Counted from the first letter of the stretch, positions 24,392-38,756 are shown. The stretch is 64,000 nt of DNA from Paralvinella palmiformis (GCA_025642065.1 JAODUP010000568.1:437501-501500); one strand, 5' to 3'. The notes: generated from the sequence alone by a model not told the origin. Numbers and translations: made by a program.

Positions 24392-24399
24392 AGATGTGT
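24392..24399 (+). repeat. Right target-site duplication AGATGTGT
   Basis: This is an exact copy of the 8 bp at 20760-20767, in the same orientation, directly outside the right terminal repeat. Confidence 0.7.
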
Positions 24400-24668
24400 C
24401 AGAAAACCGGAAATATTAGAATGGTAAGAGAGAAGCGTCAATTTGAATATTTTTCTCTTAAATGTATTAAACCACAAACAGCCTCTTGTCGTTACGCACG
24501 CGCATACAAGTATGCTGCCACGCATGAATGTATGCATATAGAGACTATGTTTAGTTTGTGCTTACAAAAAAAACGAATTCATTATTTTGAGCATTTATCC
24601 TTGTATAAAGTAGCATATATCCCATTAGAGAGACAAATCGTGGGATTTAAATACAAAATGTATTTTTA

Positions 24669-24720
<52 letters not shown>

Positions 24721-25799
24721 CAGTGGCGATCGAGAAGTAGATATCAGTTGGGCGTGTTTTCAATACAGTATATTCCTAGTAAAATTTTGTAATTAAATAA
24801 GCCACTTAACACATAATGCGGTTTTGTATATAATTTCTTTATTGGGATTGTGAAACTCGTTTTCATTTAACTATGTAGTCAGATGTGTACTTAAGATAGG
24901 GTGTGTACTTAAAATAAAGTGGGCACGTTACACAAAATGTATTTGTTTTTATTAGAAACCATAAAATTATAAATGGCTTATGATGCCCGAACCATACTCC
25001 AAACCTTAGAATAGTCTATTCACCCTCAAATAAAACAAATAACCAAAGTTACTCTTGGAAAATGTTTCTTTGGATTTAATATCGGGATCCAAAAAATAAA
25101 TAAATGTATCCGTACATCATTTAAACAATCTAAGGTAATAATCATTAAATTAAATACTCGTTATTTTAAGCTATAAATAATTAAGGCAAGTTTTAATATA
25201 ATTTAACAAAATGATGTTTATATTTCTACACCCGCTGAACTCATCTAATGTAATTAATAGTTGATGGTTCTTTTGTTCTAACAAATCTTAAAATCTGTAT
25301 TAGAATGCTAAAAGGCTTTAATATTTAATATCCATTTTATTATCTACAATTATCACATGACTGATCCCTTAGCTCCAGTTCTAGCATTTAGTCCACATTA
25401 TGGCTGTTCCATATCTTAATTGTCTTTATGCATCAATTCAATTTATTTACTTTAAAGGTTGTTTGGTTTATTGTAACTATCAGCATATTCATGAATAACG
25501 TAAGCCAATCGTAACCCATTAGCATCATTAAGTTTTCAACAATTGTATTTATTGACATAAGCCAAGATAATTACTGTATACAGATACGTCCATCAATAAA
25601 TGACCGCAAATATGGACTGAGTATAAGAGAAAATGATAAATAGGATAGTTGTTGTAATATGGCTCCATATATCAGATAGTGAACTGTTGTAGCAAATCTC
25701 AAAACTAATTAATAGAGCATGGGATGCGTCAACTGCAAGTGCTAGGATGGCTCTTATGTTAATATAGCCAAACCAGAAATATACTACGGGTTCCAGTCA
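24400..25799. other. Upstream flank of GPCR pseudogene B
   Basis: Inverted counterpart of 7.75-9.38 kb. The 93-residue ORF at 24394-24675 is part of this shared non-coding flank. Confidence 0.6.
24674..24717 (+). repeat. (TA)n microsatellite
   Basis: Alternating TA run right of the transposon. Confidence 0.9.
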
Positions 25800-25840
25800 G
25801 TGAATATATAAAATGGAAGCTGTCGATATTGGCTGCGTCT
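25800..25840 (+). promoter_or_regulatory. Promoter block of GPCR pseudogene B
   Basis: TATATAAAA at 25805-25813 and ATTGGC at 25828-25833 lie about 200 bp upstream of the pseudogene start. They match the blocks upstream of copies A and C. This copy has the best TATA box of the three even though the gene is dead. Confidence 0.5.
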
Positions 25841-26008
25841 CTCTCATCAAACAGAACACGTGAATAGGGATTGTTAGAACTTCCATTACATTGGGTGTAT
25901 GACTCCAGAGTCTAATACATATCGAAATAAAGAGTCGTCGTAAAGAAGATATCAACTTTATTGGTTGTAGGAGAGTAGGATATTTCAAGTCGTCATTTGA
26001 TAGATACA

Positions 26009-27418
26009 ATGTCGCCGAGGAAGATAATTTTCTTAATATTATATTTATATATCTGTAACCAGGAGGGTACAAACCTTATGACTAAAACGAATCCACGTTC
26101 AGTGTAATAACAAGCGAATCGCCGAAGATAAAGTCTCAAGGATTCTTAAATACCATGCAAATTATAAGAAATCAACGGAAGTAAACAACATTTCCACTTC
26201 AGGAATACTCATTATTAAACAAGAAAACACAAAACATATATATGAACATCAACCAACCACTGACCCCATCTATGCTGTAAGTACTATGGAAAGTAATTTG
26301 GAAAGAAAGTCAGATGGATTACTAAACATCTCCAATTCCACTTGGAAAATAAGTGGTAATTGTTTGTGGAACTTATCTAACACGACCACAATTTCGGTTA
26401 TCAAGAAAAGAATGAATGAATCGGCTTTTTTAGAAGATGAGACCCAAGATGGTCAAAGATATTCAATCATGTCGAACTTGCCACGACATTAACAGGCTTT
26501 ATGGCTAATATACTAACACTGATTACATTATATGTCAGTCCTACTGGCTTCTCAAAACTGATTCTGATTTTATTCAGACATCAGTCGTTGGTAGACATTT
26601 GGGTCTGTGCAATGGCATCAGTTCTCATACTTCAACCACAACACTGGCTGACGGGGATTAAATACATCGACATTATTTTATGTCATGCTTGGCACAGTCA
26701 GGCAGTTTACTGGGGAGCTGTGACACTGTCAACTTATAATTTAGTTATCATCTCATTTGAAAGGTACGTGGCTGTCTTACATCCTTTCAAACATACACAA
26801 TTAGCTTGCATGTCTAGAAGGAAGTTTCTGGTTTGGTTCGTCGTTCTCTACGTGTTCTGTTTCATAATTACATTTGGTGCTTATATTCAAACTCGGCTAA
26901 AAGGTGGAGAATGTGTCAATGAATATTCTTTTGATGATCCAGTGATGGACCGTTTCTTCTTTGCATTCGTTATATTTGTCTACGTCATAACGTACTTCTC
27001 ACTGCATTCGTTATGGCAACTGTGTATGGTATTATCAGTCGAAAGTTACATGCCAGGAAGAAATATACCAGTTTGGGACAATCAAATTTGATAGATCGTG
27101 CTGGTGGCCAGGTTACCAAGACAGCCATTACTGTGACATTAATATTCATTAATTCATGACATTAATAAACTAAACTCACCTTACCAGAAAGTGGGAATCT
27201 TTCTATCTAATCTCAACTCTTGTGCCAATCCGTTCGTTTATGCTATGTTAATGCCAGTCTTCAGACTGAGTATGATTCAAACATTTGGCTACCAATATAC
27301 AAAGAAGGAAACAGAACAATCTAGGAAACACAAGACCAATACTCTACAGAGTTATTCGGCTATATCCAGCTCGTCATTGGGTACCATCACTGTAGAAGAT
27401 TTGAGTACCGATTTATAA
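26009..27418 (+). pseudogene. GPCR copy B, frameshifted and internally deleted pseudogene
   Basis: This is the inverted paralogue of copy A. It opens with the same leader (MSPRK at 26009) but loses one base about 70 bp in, which brings an early stop. A second base is lost just before TM1, where the in-frame ETPRW motif is broken near 26443. A third is lost in TM5 near 26995. About 65 bp are missing near 27155, removing most of TM6 and the third outer loop. In between, long stretches of TM1-TM5 and TM7 (NPFVY) stay very close to copy A, and the C-terminus STDL is kept. The second half of its ectodomain carries a short segment (around WKISGN) absent from copy A but with a counterpart in copy C. 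So copy A lost that segment and B is not simply a copy of present-day A. I call it a pseudogene because no frame spans the seven helices; RNA-level rescue is unlikely given the TM6 loss. Confidence 0.88.
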
Positions 27419-28269
27419 GTAATTTTTAAATGAAGGTAATAAAAGTTTTAAATAATCGAAATATGAAGCTAAATTATTATTGAATCACGTTTCTAAATTG
27501 TCTGTGGATATTTGCTAGTATATGAGTTTAGCTTTCATCAATGACATAATTCAATAGAAATTGTATTATTCAATAACATCTCTTAATCACCCATTTGACA
27601 TTTATGTTCACTTGTCTGAATACAATATATTAGCCAATGTTAAATTTGATTACCAATTTTGATAGTATATTGTCAATGAGATTAAGAATGAGGTAGTAAT
27701 TGTTTTCTGTGCATCTTTTTTTTCTATTCTCATTGGTGTAGAGATTGAGTCAATGAGGGAGCATGTGAGTAAGTGGGTGAGTTTCTGAGTGAGGTTATGA
27801 GTTCGTATAGAAGGTGGACGGTTGGCCATAAAAAGGTCACTTACTATATTTGTACTCACCTCACACAAGATGTAGGATTATAATGTCAGACTAATCTATA
27901 CAACACCCTTTTTAAATGTAAATGTTATTGTCTCTGGCATGTCCTTTGCTATTATATTTACTGATATTCTTTTATAAAACACCATTGAGTTGTTTTTCTT
28001 TTTACTTTAATGATTTTGTTTTAATTTTACTTCATACTATAATTTAAAATCATATAGTATCTCTCCAGTAGAAAACAAATTGATGTTATTTCCTAATAAC
28101 GTAACATCTCCTTTAGTTATATAATAACATTTTGTTAAAAGTTTAATTTCTGCTGATATTTGGAATAAATGTGTTTTGCGAATCTGCCATATTTTCTTTA
28201 TCGCCCAGTTAGTTAATTGGAAGGTACATCCTTCATTATGTGGCTAGGTTTTGAGCCTTGTTAAAAGTG

Positions 28270-28274
<5 letters not shown>

Positions 28275-28343
<69 letters not shown>

Positions 28344-28347
28344 TTTA
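28275..28347 (+). repeat. (TA)n microsatellite followed by T tract
   Basis: About 60 bp of TA then ten or more T. Confidence 0.9.
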
Positions 28348-30521
28348 ATATAAGTTGAGGAATAATGTAATAATGAACCATAATAATTAATCTCCCTTTC
28401 TTAATTTTGCTGATCGGGACAATCTAGTTGTCTTTACCATCGGAATTACATTCCAGAAATAAAACACAGTCAGAAATACACATGTTAATGAATTTTTAAA
28501 TGTTTTCTCCTTCTATTAAATGAAATAATTTGGCTAAATATTATCATTGCTATGTTTATGAGTGATAAACAGATAATATTATAAATCACCCTGGAATATA
28601 TAATATGGTTACCACTCAACATAGACAGATATAGACGTGATTTGCAACAGTTTATTTGAAAACAATTATTAGTTAGTATCATTATCATCATGATTATTAT
28701 CATAAAATCATAATAATCCTGATCGTTGTCATCAAGAGAGTATAATATATTATGACCTTTAAAAGCAAAATACAATAGGATAAAATTATATTTTGTGGCA
28801 TATTTCTCCAGAATCTATTCGCTTTTATCTGAAATTTGTATAATTCCATATATTCTTGTTATGCCATTAAAGATAAAATTTCAGATGATATGCATCATGG
28901 ATAGTATTTGCTGTTTTATTCAGGTTTTTCTTCTATTATTACAAACTGGCATAATTTCAACATTATAAAAGAAGAGCAAAAACTACCAGTCTCTCGCCAA
29001 CATCACTGTAAACCTTTATTTAATGTATTTGCATGTCCCATTTCTCCTAGAGCTACTCATGTCTAATACATTTATCTCGCACCACGAAGTTTATCCTAAT
29101 ACTCCAGTTGTGTTCTTTATGGTTGCTATCTTGTCGAAAACATCAGATGTTATCTAACATTTAATAAACTACTGAAAAGTACATCATATTTTACATGTAA
29201 ATACACAGATACTGTTATTTATAAATTAATATGTTATATAAGTTGGCTTAAGAACTTCGCAAATTATTTGTTTTTAATTCTTGAAAGATTACTGTTATAC
29301 ACTCACTTCCAAAATTTGAAAATAGAATCTCAGAACAATTGAGCTCAGTACAGTACGATTTCACTACTTAAGAGTCTCACCATTGAGTAAAATTAAGATA
29401 GCAACAGTTACACTGATTTGTATCCTTTTAATATTTTCGTGCTATCCCTCTTCTGTTCTTAAGAGTAATGAAGGGGACAATGTTTAGTAATCATAAACGT
29501 ATTTCAAAGTATTGAAACAATGACTTATTGAAAGTCGGATGTTTATATATCTGAGTTCAAAACTTCACATTTATTTCCAGATAAGAATGTCAGGAAAATG
29601 TATTTACCAAGCTGGTAATTCTATAAGCCATTTTTGGAGTCAAACCTATTAAAATAACCACATTTGTCAAATTATCAAAATGTTGCAATATTATCGTAGT
29701 AGTATCGCAAGTTTATATACTCTCTATATATACATATGCACAATTATGCTTCATATTAATATCTCTTGTGAAAACTTCAGTCAAATTAAGATCAAAGCGA
29801 ATATGAATATGAATATAAATATCATTATACAAAGAATAATCAAAAATAGTTGACCTTTACACAATCTACCTTAACTGAACGAAACATGTTGCTAAGGATG
29901 TAATTGTACATCTTTCTACAAATCAAGGACATTAATTCAGTCAGAATTCTGTAGAATCGACATTTAGCTTTCATCAAGTCTTCGTGTTGTAGGAGTAATT
30001 ACAGTTTATACTTCCTCCTCCATAAAAGGGAAGATTTCTTTCACAAACAATTCAATGGGATTTCTAATAAGAATTTCCTTAACCGCCATCCAACTTATTT
30101 TCCGATCAATAATCAGCTGCCGGAACATACAATGTAATTTGATATCCTACACATTGTTACTTACTGAAAACACATGTTTATTTACATTAGAATAGCTTGG
30201 CCTTGAAAAAAATGATCAAAGATACTAATATCATCATACAGGACAATTATTCTTTTGTCATCAGAGGAGGTTAGTTCATGAGAGAGGAAATAACGTTGAA
30301 GTGATATTCCCTGGATATTCCTAACAGTAGTATAATTTTAACATAGTCAGCAATAAGTAGTGTTTATTGGTCCAGTATATGCGGCGTGTTAAATTGCTCT
30401 TAGCTTCAAGAATGTATAGAAATGAATTTCAGACACAGTATATAACACAAACGGTCAGTTAACAAATACTATTATATGTTTTTGGATAACATTTTCCATA
30501 TTGTAATATGAAATCAATATC

Positions 30522-30790
30522 CAGTGGTAGTAGTAGAGTATTTATTTCCAATTTCCAAGCATATGGAAATACAAAGTTACAATACAACTAAATATAATAA
30601 TGGAAATAGGGGGACCAGTGTAGCTAAAGCTGTCTTCTCATTGGTCTCTTGAATGTCAAACCACGGGAAGACACATTAGACAACACCAGTCACCAGGCTA
30701 CGGAATGAAAGAGAGATGAACAGTTTCTATCTCTGTCGCCAGTCATTGCAAAATAGATTGGTACATCTAACATAGCTGGATAAGAAAATA
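30522..30790 (-). repeat. Repeat D, second copy (minus strand)
   Basis: On the minus strand it reads GAGAAGACAGCTTTAGCTAC, ACTGGTCCCCC and GGAAATTGGAAATAAATACT followed by (CTA)n, parallel to 16590-16718. Confidence 0.6.
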
Positions 30791-31341
30791 GTAACTTCCT
30801 TTTTACTTCATTCTTGAACTGACACTTAGACGTAAAGCTTGGTACAATTCATTTCTTGGATACAACCATATCTAAATATCCAGAAAATAAAAATGGATTA
30901 TTAACAAAGGTATTATAAAGAATATATAAAGCTGAAGTGGTAAATTAAAAAAAAATATTAAACAAACATGATTCGTCGTATACATAAACAAACGAAACTG
31001 TACTTGTAGATATGTCAGAAGATACTATTGAATGAAAAGGAATGATGCCAATATACATTTAGGTGATTTTTGGAAAGCAAACAGGTTACTTAATTACACT
31101 ACCTATCTCAGAAACTATCAGTCGCTACTGAAATATATGATTAATTAATCGCAGTCAGATATAAAAATGTATTATATGCATTTGGATTACCATTCCCATA
31201 TTGTAATAGGTGTGATAATGACAATTCTGAGGGTACGTAATAACCAAAATGCTTATAAGTAATTAGATTAATTATATCACACATGAGAGAAATAATCATT
31301 TGAAGTTTCAGATATTAATTTCTTTTTCTATATTGTATGTC

Positions 31342-31500
<159 letters not shown>

Positions 31501-31962
31501 GTGTGGAGGTCATGTGTTCTAAATTAAAATGCTCTCACACACACGAACACTCGCTTACACACACACTCGCACACACACACAGTTGAAATAAGGTTTTGAA
31601 GTAAATTGAGTAATTCGTTATAAACAAATACTATTTGGATAATAGTTAATGAGATAATACAGGAAACAAAGATGTATTAAATTTGTTGGTGTATACATTG
31701 TGTTGGGGTGGGCATAATTAATTAGTGATAGATTTTAAAGTTTAAAGTTCGTTCTTATTTTTATCACGATTATATATTTTTCGTCTAAACGCATACATTT
31801 TTTTTTAAATAATTAATATAGTTTATTGCATATTATAAACACATTTAACAGATTTATGTCGTTTTGGCTATTTTACCATAGGTTTCCAAAATAAGAAAAC
31901 AAGTATTTTAGGTAATAGGTTAGTATTATTCACAGGCGACGTATATAACCATAGTATCATAG

Positions 31963-32150
31963 AGGGCGCCTCCGTGGTCTAACGGTAGTGTTTTGGATTA
32001 CACATAACTACAACCCTTGTTTGAAACTCTTTGTGGGCATATCTGTAGGATGTTTCATCTTTGACTTCGCTTCATTACCTTTGAAGGTCGCTCGAGCCAT
32101 TTAGCCTACCATGTGTAAAAAAGTGGTCGTAAAACATCAATCATCAAAGT
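31963..32150 (+). mobile_element. SINE family B, tRNA-derived
   Basis: GGCGCCTCCGTGGTCTAACG is a tRNA-like head with A box TGGTCTAACGGTAG. The body has GACTTCGCTTCATTACC and GCCATTTAGCCTACCATGTG, ending GTAAAACATCAATCATC. A second copy lies on the minus strand at 53640-53826. Confidence 0.72.
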
Positions 32151-32639
32151 CATCATCATAGTAGCATAGCTCCATTTAAATTCTCTCAAATTCAGTTTTA
32201 ATAGAGATTAAAAAAAAGATAATACTGACAATGTTGATAAGTCACTTTTATCACTATCCATTTATATTAACTTATAACAAGTCTTAAACCCACTCAGTTT
32301 TATTAATACTCTACATACAATATATCTTGTTAGGGTGGCTTAAAATATTATCAATTTCAATGTAATTGATATTATGACTGAATAAATAAAAGTATGTGAC
32401 GATAAAGAATTGCTTGATTATTGTGTATGGACATAGTAGGTTTAGGAAAGGCTATTTCAAGGAAAATATTTCAAATACTCTTTATTTAAAAGCCTTCCCA
32501 TATAAATTAGAATTCTCTGTAATTTACTTTGGAATGTGAACCTTATTTAAAAGACTCATATGCCTAAGTTAATTCATCTCGATTCGAGAAATATTTATAA
32601 TTACATATATGACATTTTTTCATTTTATATTCATATATC

Positions 32640-32701
32640 ATAAACACACACTCACACTCTCATTCCATCTCTCTCTCCATCTCTCTCTCCATATATATAG
32701 A

Positions 32702-32785
<84 letters not shown>

Positions 32786-32814
32786 TCACAAACTCCTCTC
32801 TCTCTCTATATATA

Positions 32815-32899
<85 letters not shown>

Positions 32900-33039
32900 A
32901 ATGGATAGATAGATAGCTAGATAGATAGCTAAATAGAATGGAAAGGGAAAGATAAACATTGTGTGTTTGTGTGTGTGCGCACATGTATGTGCTTTGTGTA
33001 TATTTATGAGTGTGTGTGTGTATGTGTTTTATATATATA

Positions 33040-33127
<88 letters not shown>

Positions 33128-33180
33128 CAGACAGACAGACTTACATTATGATATACAGATAGACTGATAGACAGACAGAC
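32640..33180 (+). repeat. Compound microsatellite block
   Basis: In order: TCTC-rich, (TA)n, CTCT, (TA)n, CA, (GATA)n, TG, (TA)n, (GA)n and (GACA)n. ORFs in both strands here are repeat by-products. Confidence 0.95.
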
Positions 33181-33269
33181 AGATACAGAAAGAGAGACTG
33201 TCACCGATGAGTCAGTGGTAGTTTTTCTACTTCTGAAGTAAGCACTACACCATCATCAGGTTCTCACAA

Positions 33270-33740
33270 AACTGTCAAGCAGAAAAACGGACTATGTAGT
33301 AGCAAAAATAAATGATCATCTCATTCAACTTGAAAACACTCTGACATATACAAAGCGACGAATCGATCAATTTGAACAATATAACAGTCAATCGTCTGTC
33401 CATACTCCGGAAAACACAGATTTGGATTAACTACACGTAATTGTTATAGAGTTATTCAACGATATATACCTGTTGCTCACAATGAACAATGTCAACTGGG
33501 CACACATGATTGGACCAAGAACATGTACTAAAAATAAAAAAGCACTCCCGTCAAGTGATCATCCAGTTGAAAGACTATGATTTCAAAGTCACAGTTATGA
33601 AAGCCAGGAAACAACCGCGAGTCAAACAGCCGAATGTATTCTTTTCTGAAGATCTAAACCCAAAGGGAACGATACTTCGCTATCTGTGCCAAGGGAGAAA
33701 CGGAAAACATCAGCTTCTCGAATTAATTCTTTTATAAGTC
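33270..33740 (+). mobile_element. LINE ORF1 relic
   Basis: A frame ending at 33430 has a coiled-coil-like stretch including LENTLTYTKRRIDQFEQYN. A second frame near 33433-33540 reads VIELFNDIYL, then NNVNWAHMIGPRT. The frame 33510-33737 continues RQVIIQLKDYDFKVTVMKAR and FFSEDLNPKG. The order coiled coil, HRIG-like motif, RPxIIxL...VMKAR, EDL is that of ORF1 RNA-binding proteins of LINEs. At least two frame breaks are present. No RT follows. Confidence 0.68.
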
Positions 33741-34184
33741 ATGTCGTATTCAGAAGTCATACATACATTTTATTTAAAGCGTATCCAAGAATGAATATCT
33801 TTCAAATGAACAAATATGCAACTTGTATATTAATGTACAAACCTATTAGAGGTATGTTACAAAATATATTTAATGAAATGTTAATGAACCACACACGCTA
33901 ACAGAACTATCATTTGAGATAATATTAAGCTTCCAAATACTAGCATGTAAACAAATACCGGAAAAACGCACTAAGCTACACTGATCTCCAGCTATGTCTT
34001 GTCTTGTTGAAGTTTGATGTAGAGAGCCCTCGCTGTCGCCTATTGAACACAGCCACCTGGTGTTGATTTCTGCCGAACTATGGAATGTTTTATCATGAAG
34101 AATCATTTTGAAAATTGTATACCTTTGAATTTATTCATAAATGTCACGAAATTATATATTTGGAGAACATATTAACAGGAACTT

Positions 34185-34565
34185 TGTAACAGCCCTTTGT
34201 ACAAACTGACCGTTGAAGACAGTGACAATTGGGTTATAAAGTGTATATACTATTTCTTTGAAGAAAGCTAGAGCAATTGAAAACTAGCTATACATAGGGC
34301 TGCTTATATAATTAATCTAAACATTCTCACAACTGCCGTGATCTAACTTGGGTGTTCTACTCCCAACTCCACGGCTGTAGGCGATTCACTTTTTGATTTT
34401 GCTTGGCGGCTTAGGGACTGGTGAGACATTACACATGCTTCAGAAAGAAAAGTCGCCACTCTGGATTCAGTCCTCTGAAGAAAGTCCAGAGTTTGAATTC
34501 ACGGTTCGGGATTCTCTTTGCCTGTGCCTTATTATACACAGCCAAAACACACAAACGTAGCACAG
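34185..34565 (+). repeat. Repeat E, copy 2
   Basis: This is the second copy of the 17240-17625 repeat, with scattered substitutions and small indels. It ends at a complex (TA)n/(CA)n tract. Confidence 0.7.
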
Positions 34566-34572
34566 AACACGC

Positions 34573-34674
34573 ATATATATATATATATATATAATATATA
34601 TATATATATTATATATATATGTTTGTATATATATATATATATAATATATATATACTCACCCGCGCACACACATA

Positions 34675-34750
<76 letters not shown>
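34573..34750 (+). repeat. (TA)n/(CA)n compound repeat
   Basis: TA tracts interrupted by GTTTG and a CACACA run, next to repeat E copy 2. Confidence 0.95.
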
Positions 34751-34753
<3 letters not shown>

Positions 34754-35277
34754 ATTCATCAGCCTATTAGGTCCATCCAATCAGAGTCATGCCTACAATG
34801 AACCGGTTATATGTTGGCCAGGTACAGAAATATGATGTACATACAAAAAGTACCTTTTGACATAACATCTCGCAGTAAACACCACTTTCCGATAGTTAAA
34901 TGGTAACATTAAATATAGACAAGATAACTACTTTGGCTCGACATTTTACATTCAGCAGCACTTGATGGTTCAAAAGAAACATGTTCTTTCGTTGTCTACT
35001 TTGTCTTCAATTACCTTTTTTGTTTGTCTCGTTTATGCACTTATGCCATCGTTGCAGTTAATATATATGTTTATAGGTATCAGTTCAATGGTGTATGTAA
35101 GGACGTGCATCGACAAAAGATTGTATTTGTTTTATGTCCGTTTTATTTAGACATTGATATATTTGGAAACGCTATTATCCACCCTTCAATTATATACGAA
35201 GTTTTAGCCAATCTTCATATGTTTGCTAATTTTTCTGATACTCCCATTTGTGATATGCGCAACCTTTATCTCTCTCT

Positions 35278-35319
<42 letters not shown>

Positions 35320-35367
35320 GGAAATGGTATGTCTGTCTGTGGATCTGCGTGTGCGTTCTACGAATGG

Positions 35368-35402
<35 letters not shown>
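35278..35402 (+). repeat. (TA)n and (TG)n repeats
   Basis: TA tract at 35278-35318 and TG tract at 35368-35402. Confidence 0.95.
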
Positions 35403-36474
35403 GTACGTGTGAGTATATACGTATGTATGTATAAGCTTTTAGGGTCGTGGGTGTGTGTATGTTGTAAGACAAAACAGGCAGCCCCATAAAGCCTGAACGA
35501 CATTATGTCCTCTATACGACACCTTATATCTCGATGTTTCTTAGAATCATGCAAACCCGAAACTAATCATTTAATATGTTTTTTTATTGACGACATATTC
35601 CGTCTTATATGTTCGCTTTCTGGAGTATGTAATATTTGTTCTGCTTTGGCCCAATTAACATAAGATATATGATGACTCTCGTAACGAGCGACTCCAGTAA
35701 TTTGATAAAGTCTATGGACTGGTTCCTACAAATGCCTACTTTGTTATAAATAGAGGGATATTATTTCTTTTTAGTGACAGTTCGCTTTTGCACCGAGCTT
35801 ATCAGCAGGCACGTGATTATTTTAATCATCAAAATGGAAGTACTCTTTATTGATGCGCAACGTGATCTAGTAGACACAAGGTCTAATTGCATTAACGGAA
35901 ATGGTGAGAGATAGTGTCCTCAATGATATTTCCGCTATAAGCTGCTCTGATCACAAAACTTTGTCTGTCTATGTCGGATACTTTGATACACAATACTGTT
36001 TGAACGCTAACAATACAGCCAACTGGTCATACTATGGACCAGGCTGGTACAATGTCTTAACAATATGTTATTTAAAGGAAATCTCAGTTTATAGAAAGTG
36101 CTCACAGCAGGTCCATCTAGCCTTCACTGTATTGATATTAATGTACTTGGTTTGGTGCATTATAAATCACGTTTGCTTAAAATCTTTTGTATCAATCAAT
36201 CGATATCCCTCAGGGATTGTAAAATTCGTTATAATTATACCTAGAATAGGAAGACATCTTGAATGAGAACAGGTCGACTCTATTATAAATCATCAAAGGT
36301 AATAGACATGGACTAATGGCCTGATGGATAATTATATCCCTAATCATCTTTTTCTTCTATTAATATTAGGTTTCCTTCTTTTGAAGTAGGTGTAGATCGC
36401 GGTGTAGTGGATATATGTGTGTATGCGTGTGTGCATGTGTATGTGTGTATTGTGTGTGTGTGTATGTGTGGGTA

Positions 36475-36507
36475 TATAGATAGATAGATAGATATATAGA
36501 TAGATAT

Positions 36508-36538
<31 letters not shown>

Positions 36539-36563
36539 TATTGATAGATATATAGATAGATAT

Positions 36564-36612
<49 letters not shown>

Positions 36613-36643
36613 CAGATATATAGATAGATAGATAGATAGATAG

Positions 36644-36693
<50 letters not shown>
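36475..36693 (+). repeat. (GATA)n array, about 220 bp
   Basis: GATA tetranucleotides interspersed with GATATA and GACA variants. A similar shorter array is at 38716-38780. Confidence 0.95.
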
Positions 36694-38715
36694 TGCTTTG
36701 TCCTTTGGATACGTTTTCGCGTGGCAAAAGGACCGATTTGATCTTTGTGTTACCGAGTTGGTCCATTTGTTACCTTCACTGGTCCTTTTGGTACCATCAC
36801 TGGTCCTTTTGATACTGTTGTGGTCCAAATGCTACATCTAGTCTCAATGCTACTTTTTTAATCCATCGTATATATATTAGGTCCAAATATAACGTACAAA
36901 ACCTATCTATGATCTGAATGTTACATTCTCTCTGGTAGATAGATAGACAAATAATTTCGTATTGAAGACAAACCGGACATGTGAATTTGTACTGATCATG
37001 GTAGATCATGTGAGAGCCTCATTAAGACAGGTTGCACCTTCCATTTTGCGGTGAGGGAGTCACGACTTGTAGTAAGTAGTTCTCTTTTTCGCTATTCAGT
37101 TTATCATCACATTTACTAAAAAACATTTATAACATTTCATAGCTCCCAGATATTTAGTCTTGAAAATGTGACCAAAATGCGTATATCAATAATCTGTATT
37201 TTTTAAACGAGAATTACAGAATATATTATTAAAAATATATTACTATCCTGGTCAATTGATACCTGGAATTATATTGTCTTTAAGGTGCAAAACGGTGCTC
37301 AGGATTTTGTTATCAATCATGAAAAGCACAGTCTGGTTCAAATGAATATGTAATTTTTGGAAAAATGTTGTTGGCTAATTTTGTCCTGGTTGTATTTGTT
37401 ATTATTGATACAAATTTGCTTTACACTCCTGCGGTATATTATTTAAACACAATGTACAGTACTGTAGTATCAACCAGGTATTCTACATGTGGATCAGGCA
37501 AAAAAAACATAATATTCATTGGGAGAATTTACAGATTAATATACAAAATATGGGCCAATTAACTCAGTCGTCTGCATTTAATTCATGACTTCATGTATTA
37601 AAACTACTTTTATATTCATGCGTCATCTGATCATCATGATGATGTAGATCTATACTACGTCTGTCCGATGGCTATATATACCTAGGCCTATTAATGTTTA
37701 ATGTCTTCATACTTTAGCTATGTTATGAAGTTCTGACTTACAAGTACCCATATATGAAAGTGTCTTAAATATATTAACTGAAAACCTATATAAGTTCATA
37801 CATAGGAGTGATACCCTATTGTTATAATGCATGGATCGCCTATTTCCGAGCCGTGGATGCGAAGTCACCACGATAAAAACGAAACAATATTAAGTACATT
37901 ATATTTTATATTGAAGAAAATATAGAGTTTAAAGACTGTAAAATGTCTACGGAATAAGCAATAATTCAAGACAATAAACATGGAAATATGTGTTTAAATC
38001 CATCCCCCAAATAAAGTAATTAACATATATGTGATTTACCATTATAATACTTGTTACATAGCTATAATATTTATCCGTGTGTTTGTCAATGCAGCATATA
38101 TTATCGTGTTAAATAATAAGTACTGAACACTGGACAGGAAAAAAGTTAATTAATAACAAAACATTAATAAGGTAACAAAAGGACACACATTTAGTCGATA
38201 TCAAATACATTTATATTTGCTTTACTATGGAATTAAAGATCGCAATTCTTAAATATAATGTTGACATAACAGTATTCTAACATTAAAAATTAGATTGTGG
38301 GGAATGTGGATTAAAAAATTATTAACTGTTATAAAAAGTGATGTGCGAAATTTAGCTCACGTAGTGTCAGAATAATGAAACACCCCGACATTGAAAAAGA
38401 TTTATAAAACATTTATTTTTAACAACAATTTAGAAAGAGTTTAGTCTGGCGATAGACGGTTATCGTTCATGTAAATTATCAGGATTGTATTCCAGTGTTT
38501 ATAAGAGTTATAGTAAATCTATCACAGCGATGTACCGGTAGATGGACAATTATTCTAATTACTCCGGAATGTATTGACAGTTGTAGTCCAGGTTAATATA
38601 TATAATTTTCCATAAAATACTTGAATACAGTTAATTGAAACAATACAGTTTTATAAATATTGCTCTAATTGACTGGGGTAGCATCAGGACACGGAAAACA
38701 ATATATCAGATATAT

Positions 38716-38756
<41 letters not shown>

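Larger units (their letters stand above)
27419..31340. other. Downstream flank of GPCR pseudogene B
   Basis: Inverted counterpart of 2.9-6.07 kb, with repeat D and (TA)n insertions. No gene seen. Confidence 0.6.

Noticed and set aside
24394..24675. 93-residue ORF right of the transposon
   Set aside because: It is part of the non-coding flank shared with 9.1-9.3 kb, where no frame is open.
35901..36266. 121-residue ORF with DISAISCSDHKTLSVYV, which recalls the SDH motif of LINE endonucleases
   Set aside because: Only one short motif matches; the rest has no LINE similarity I can see and no upstream endonuclease motifs are readable.
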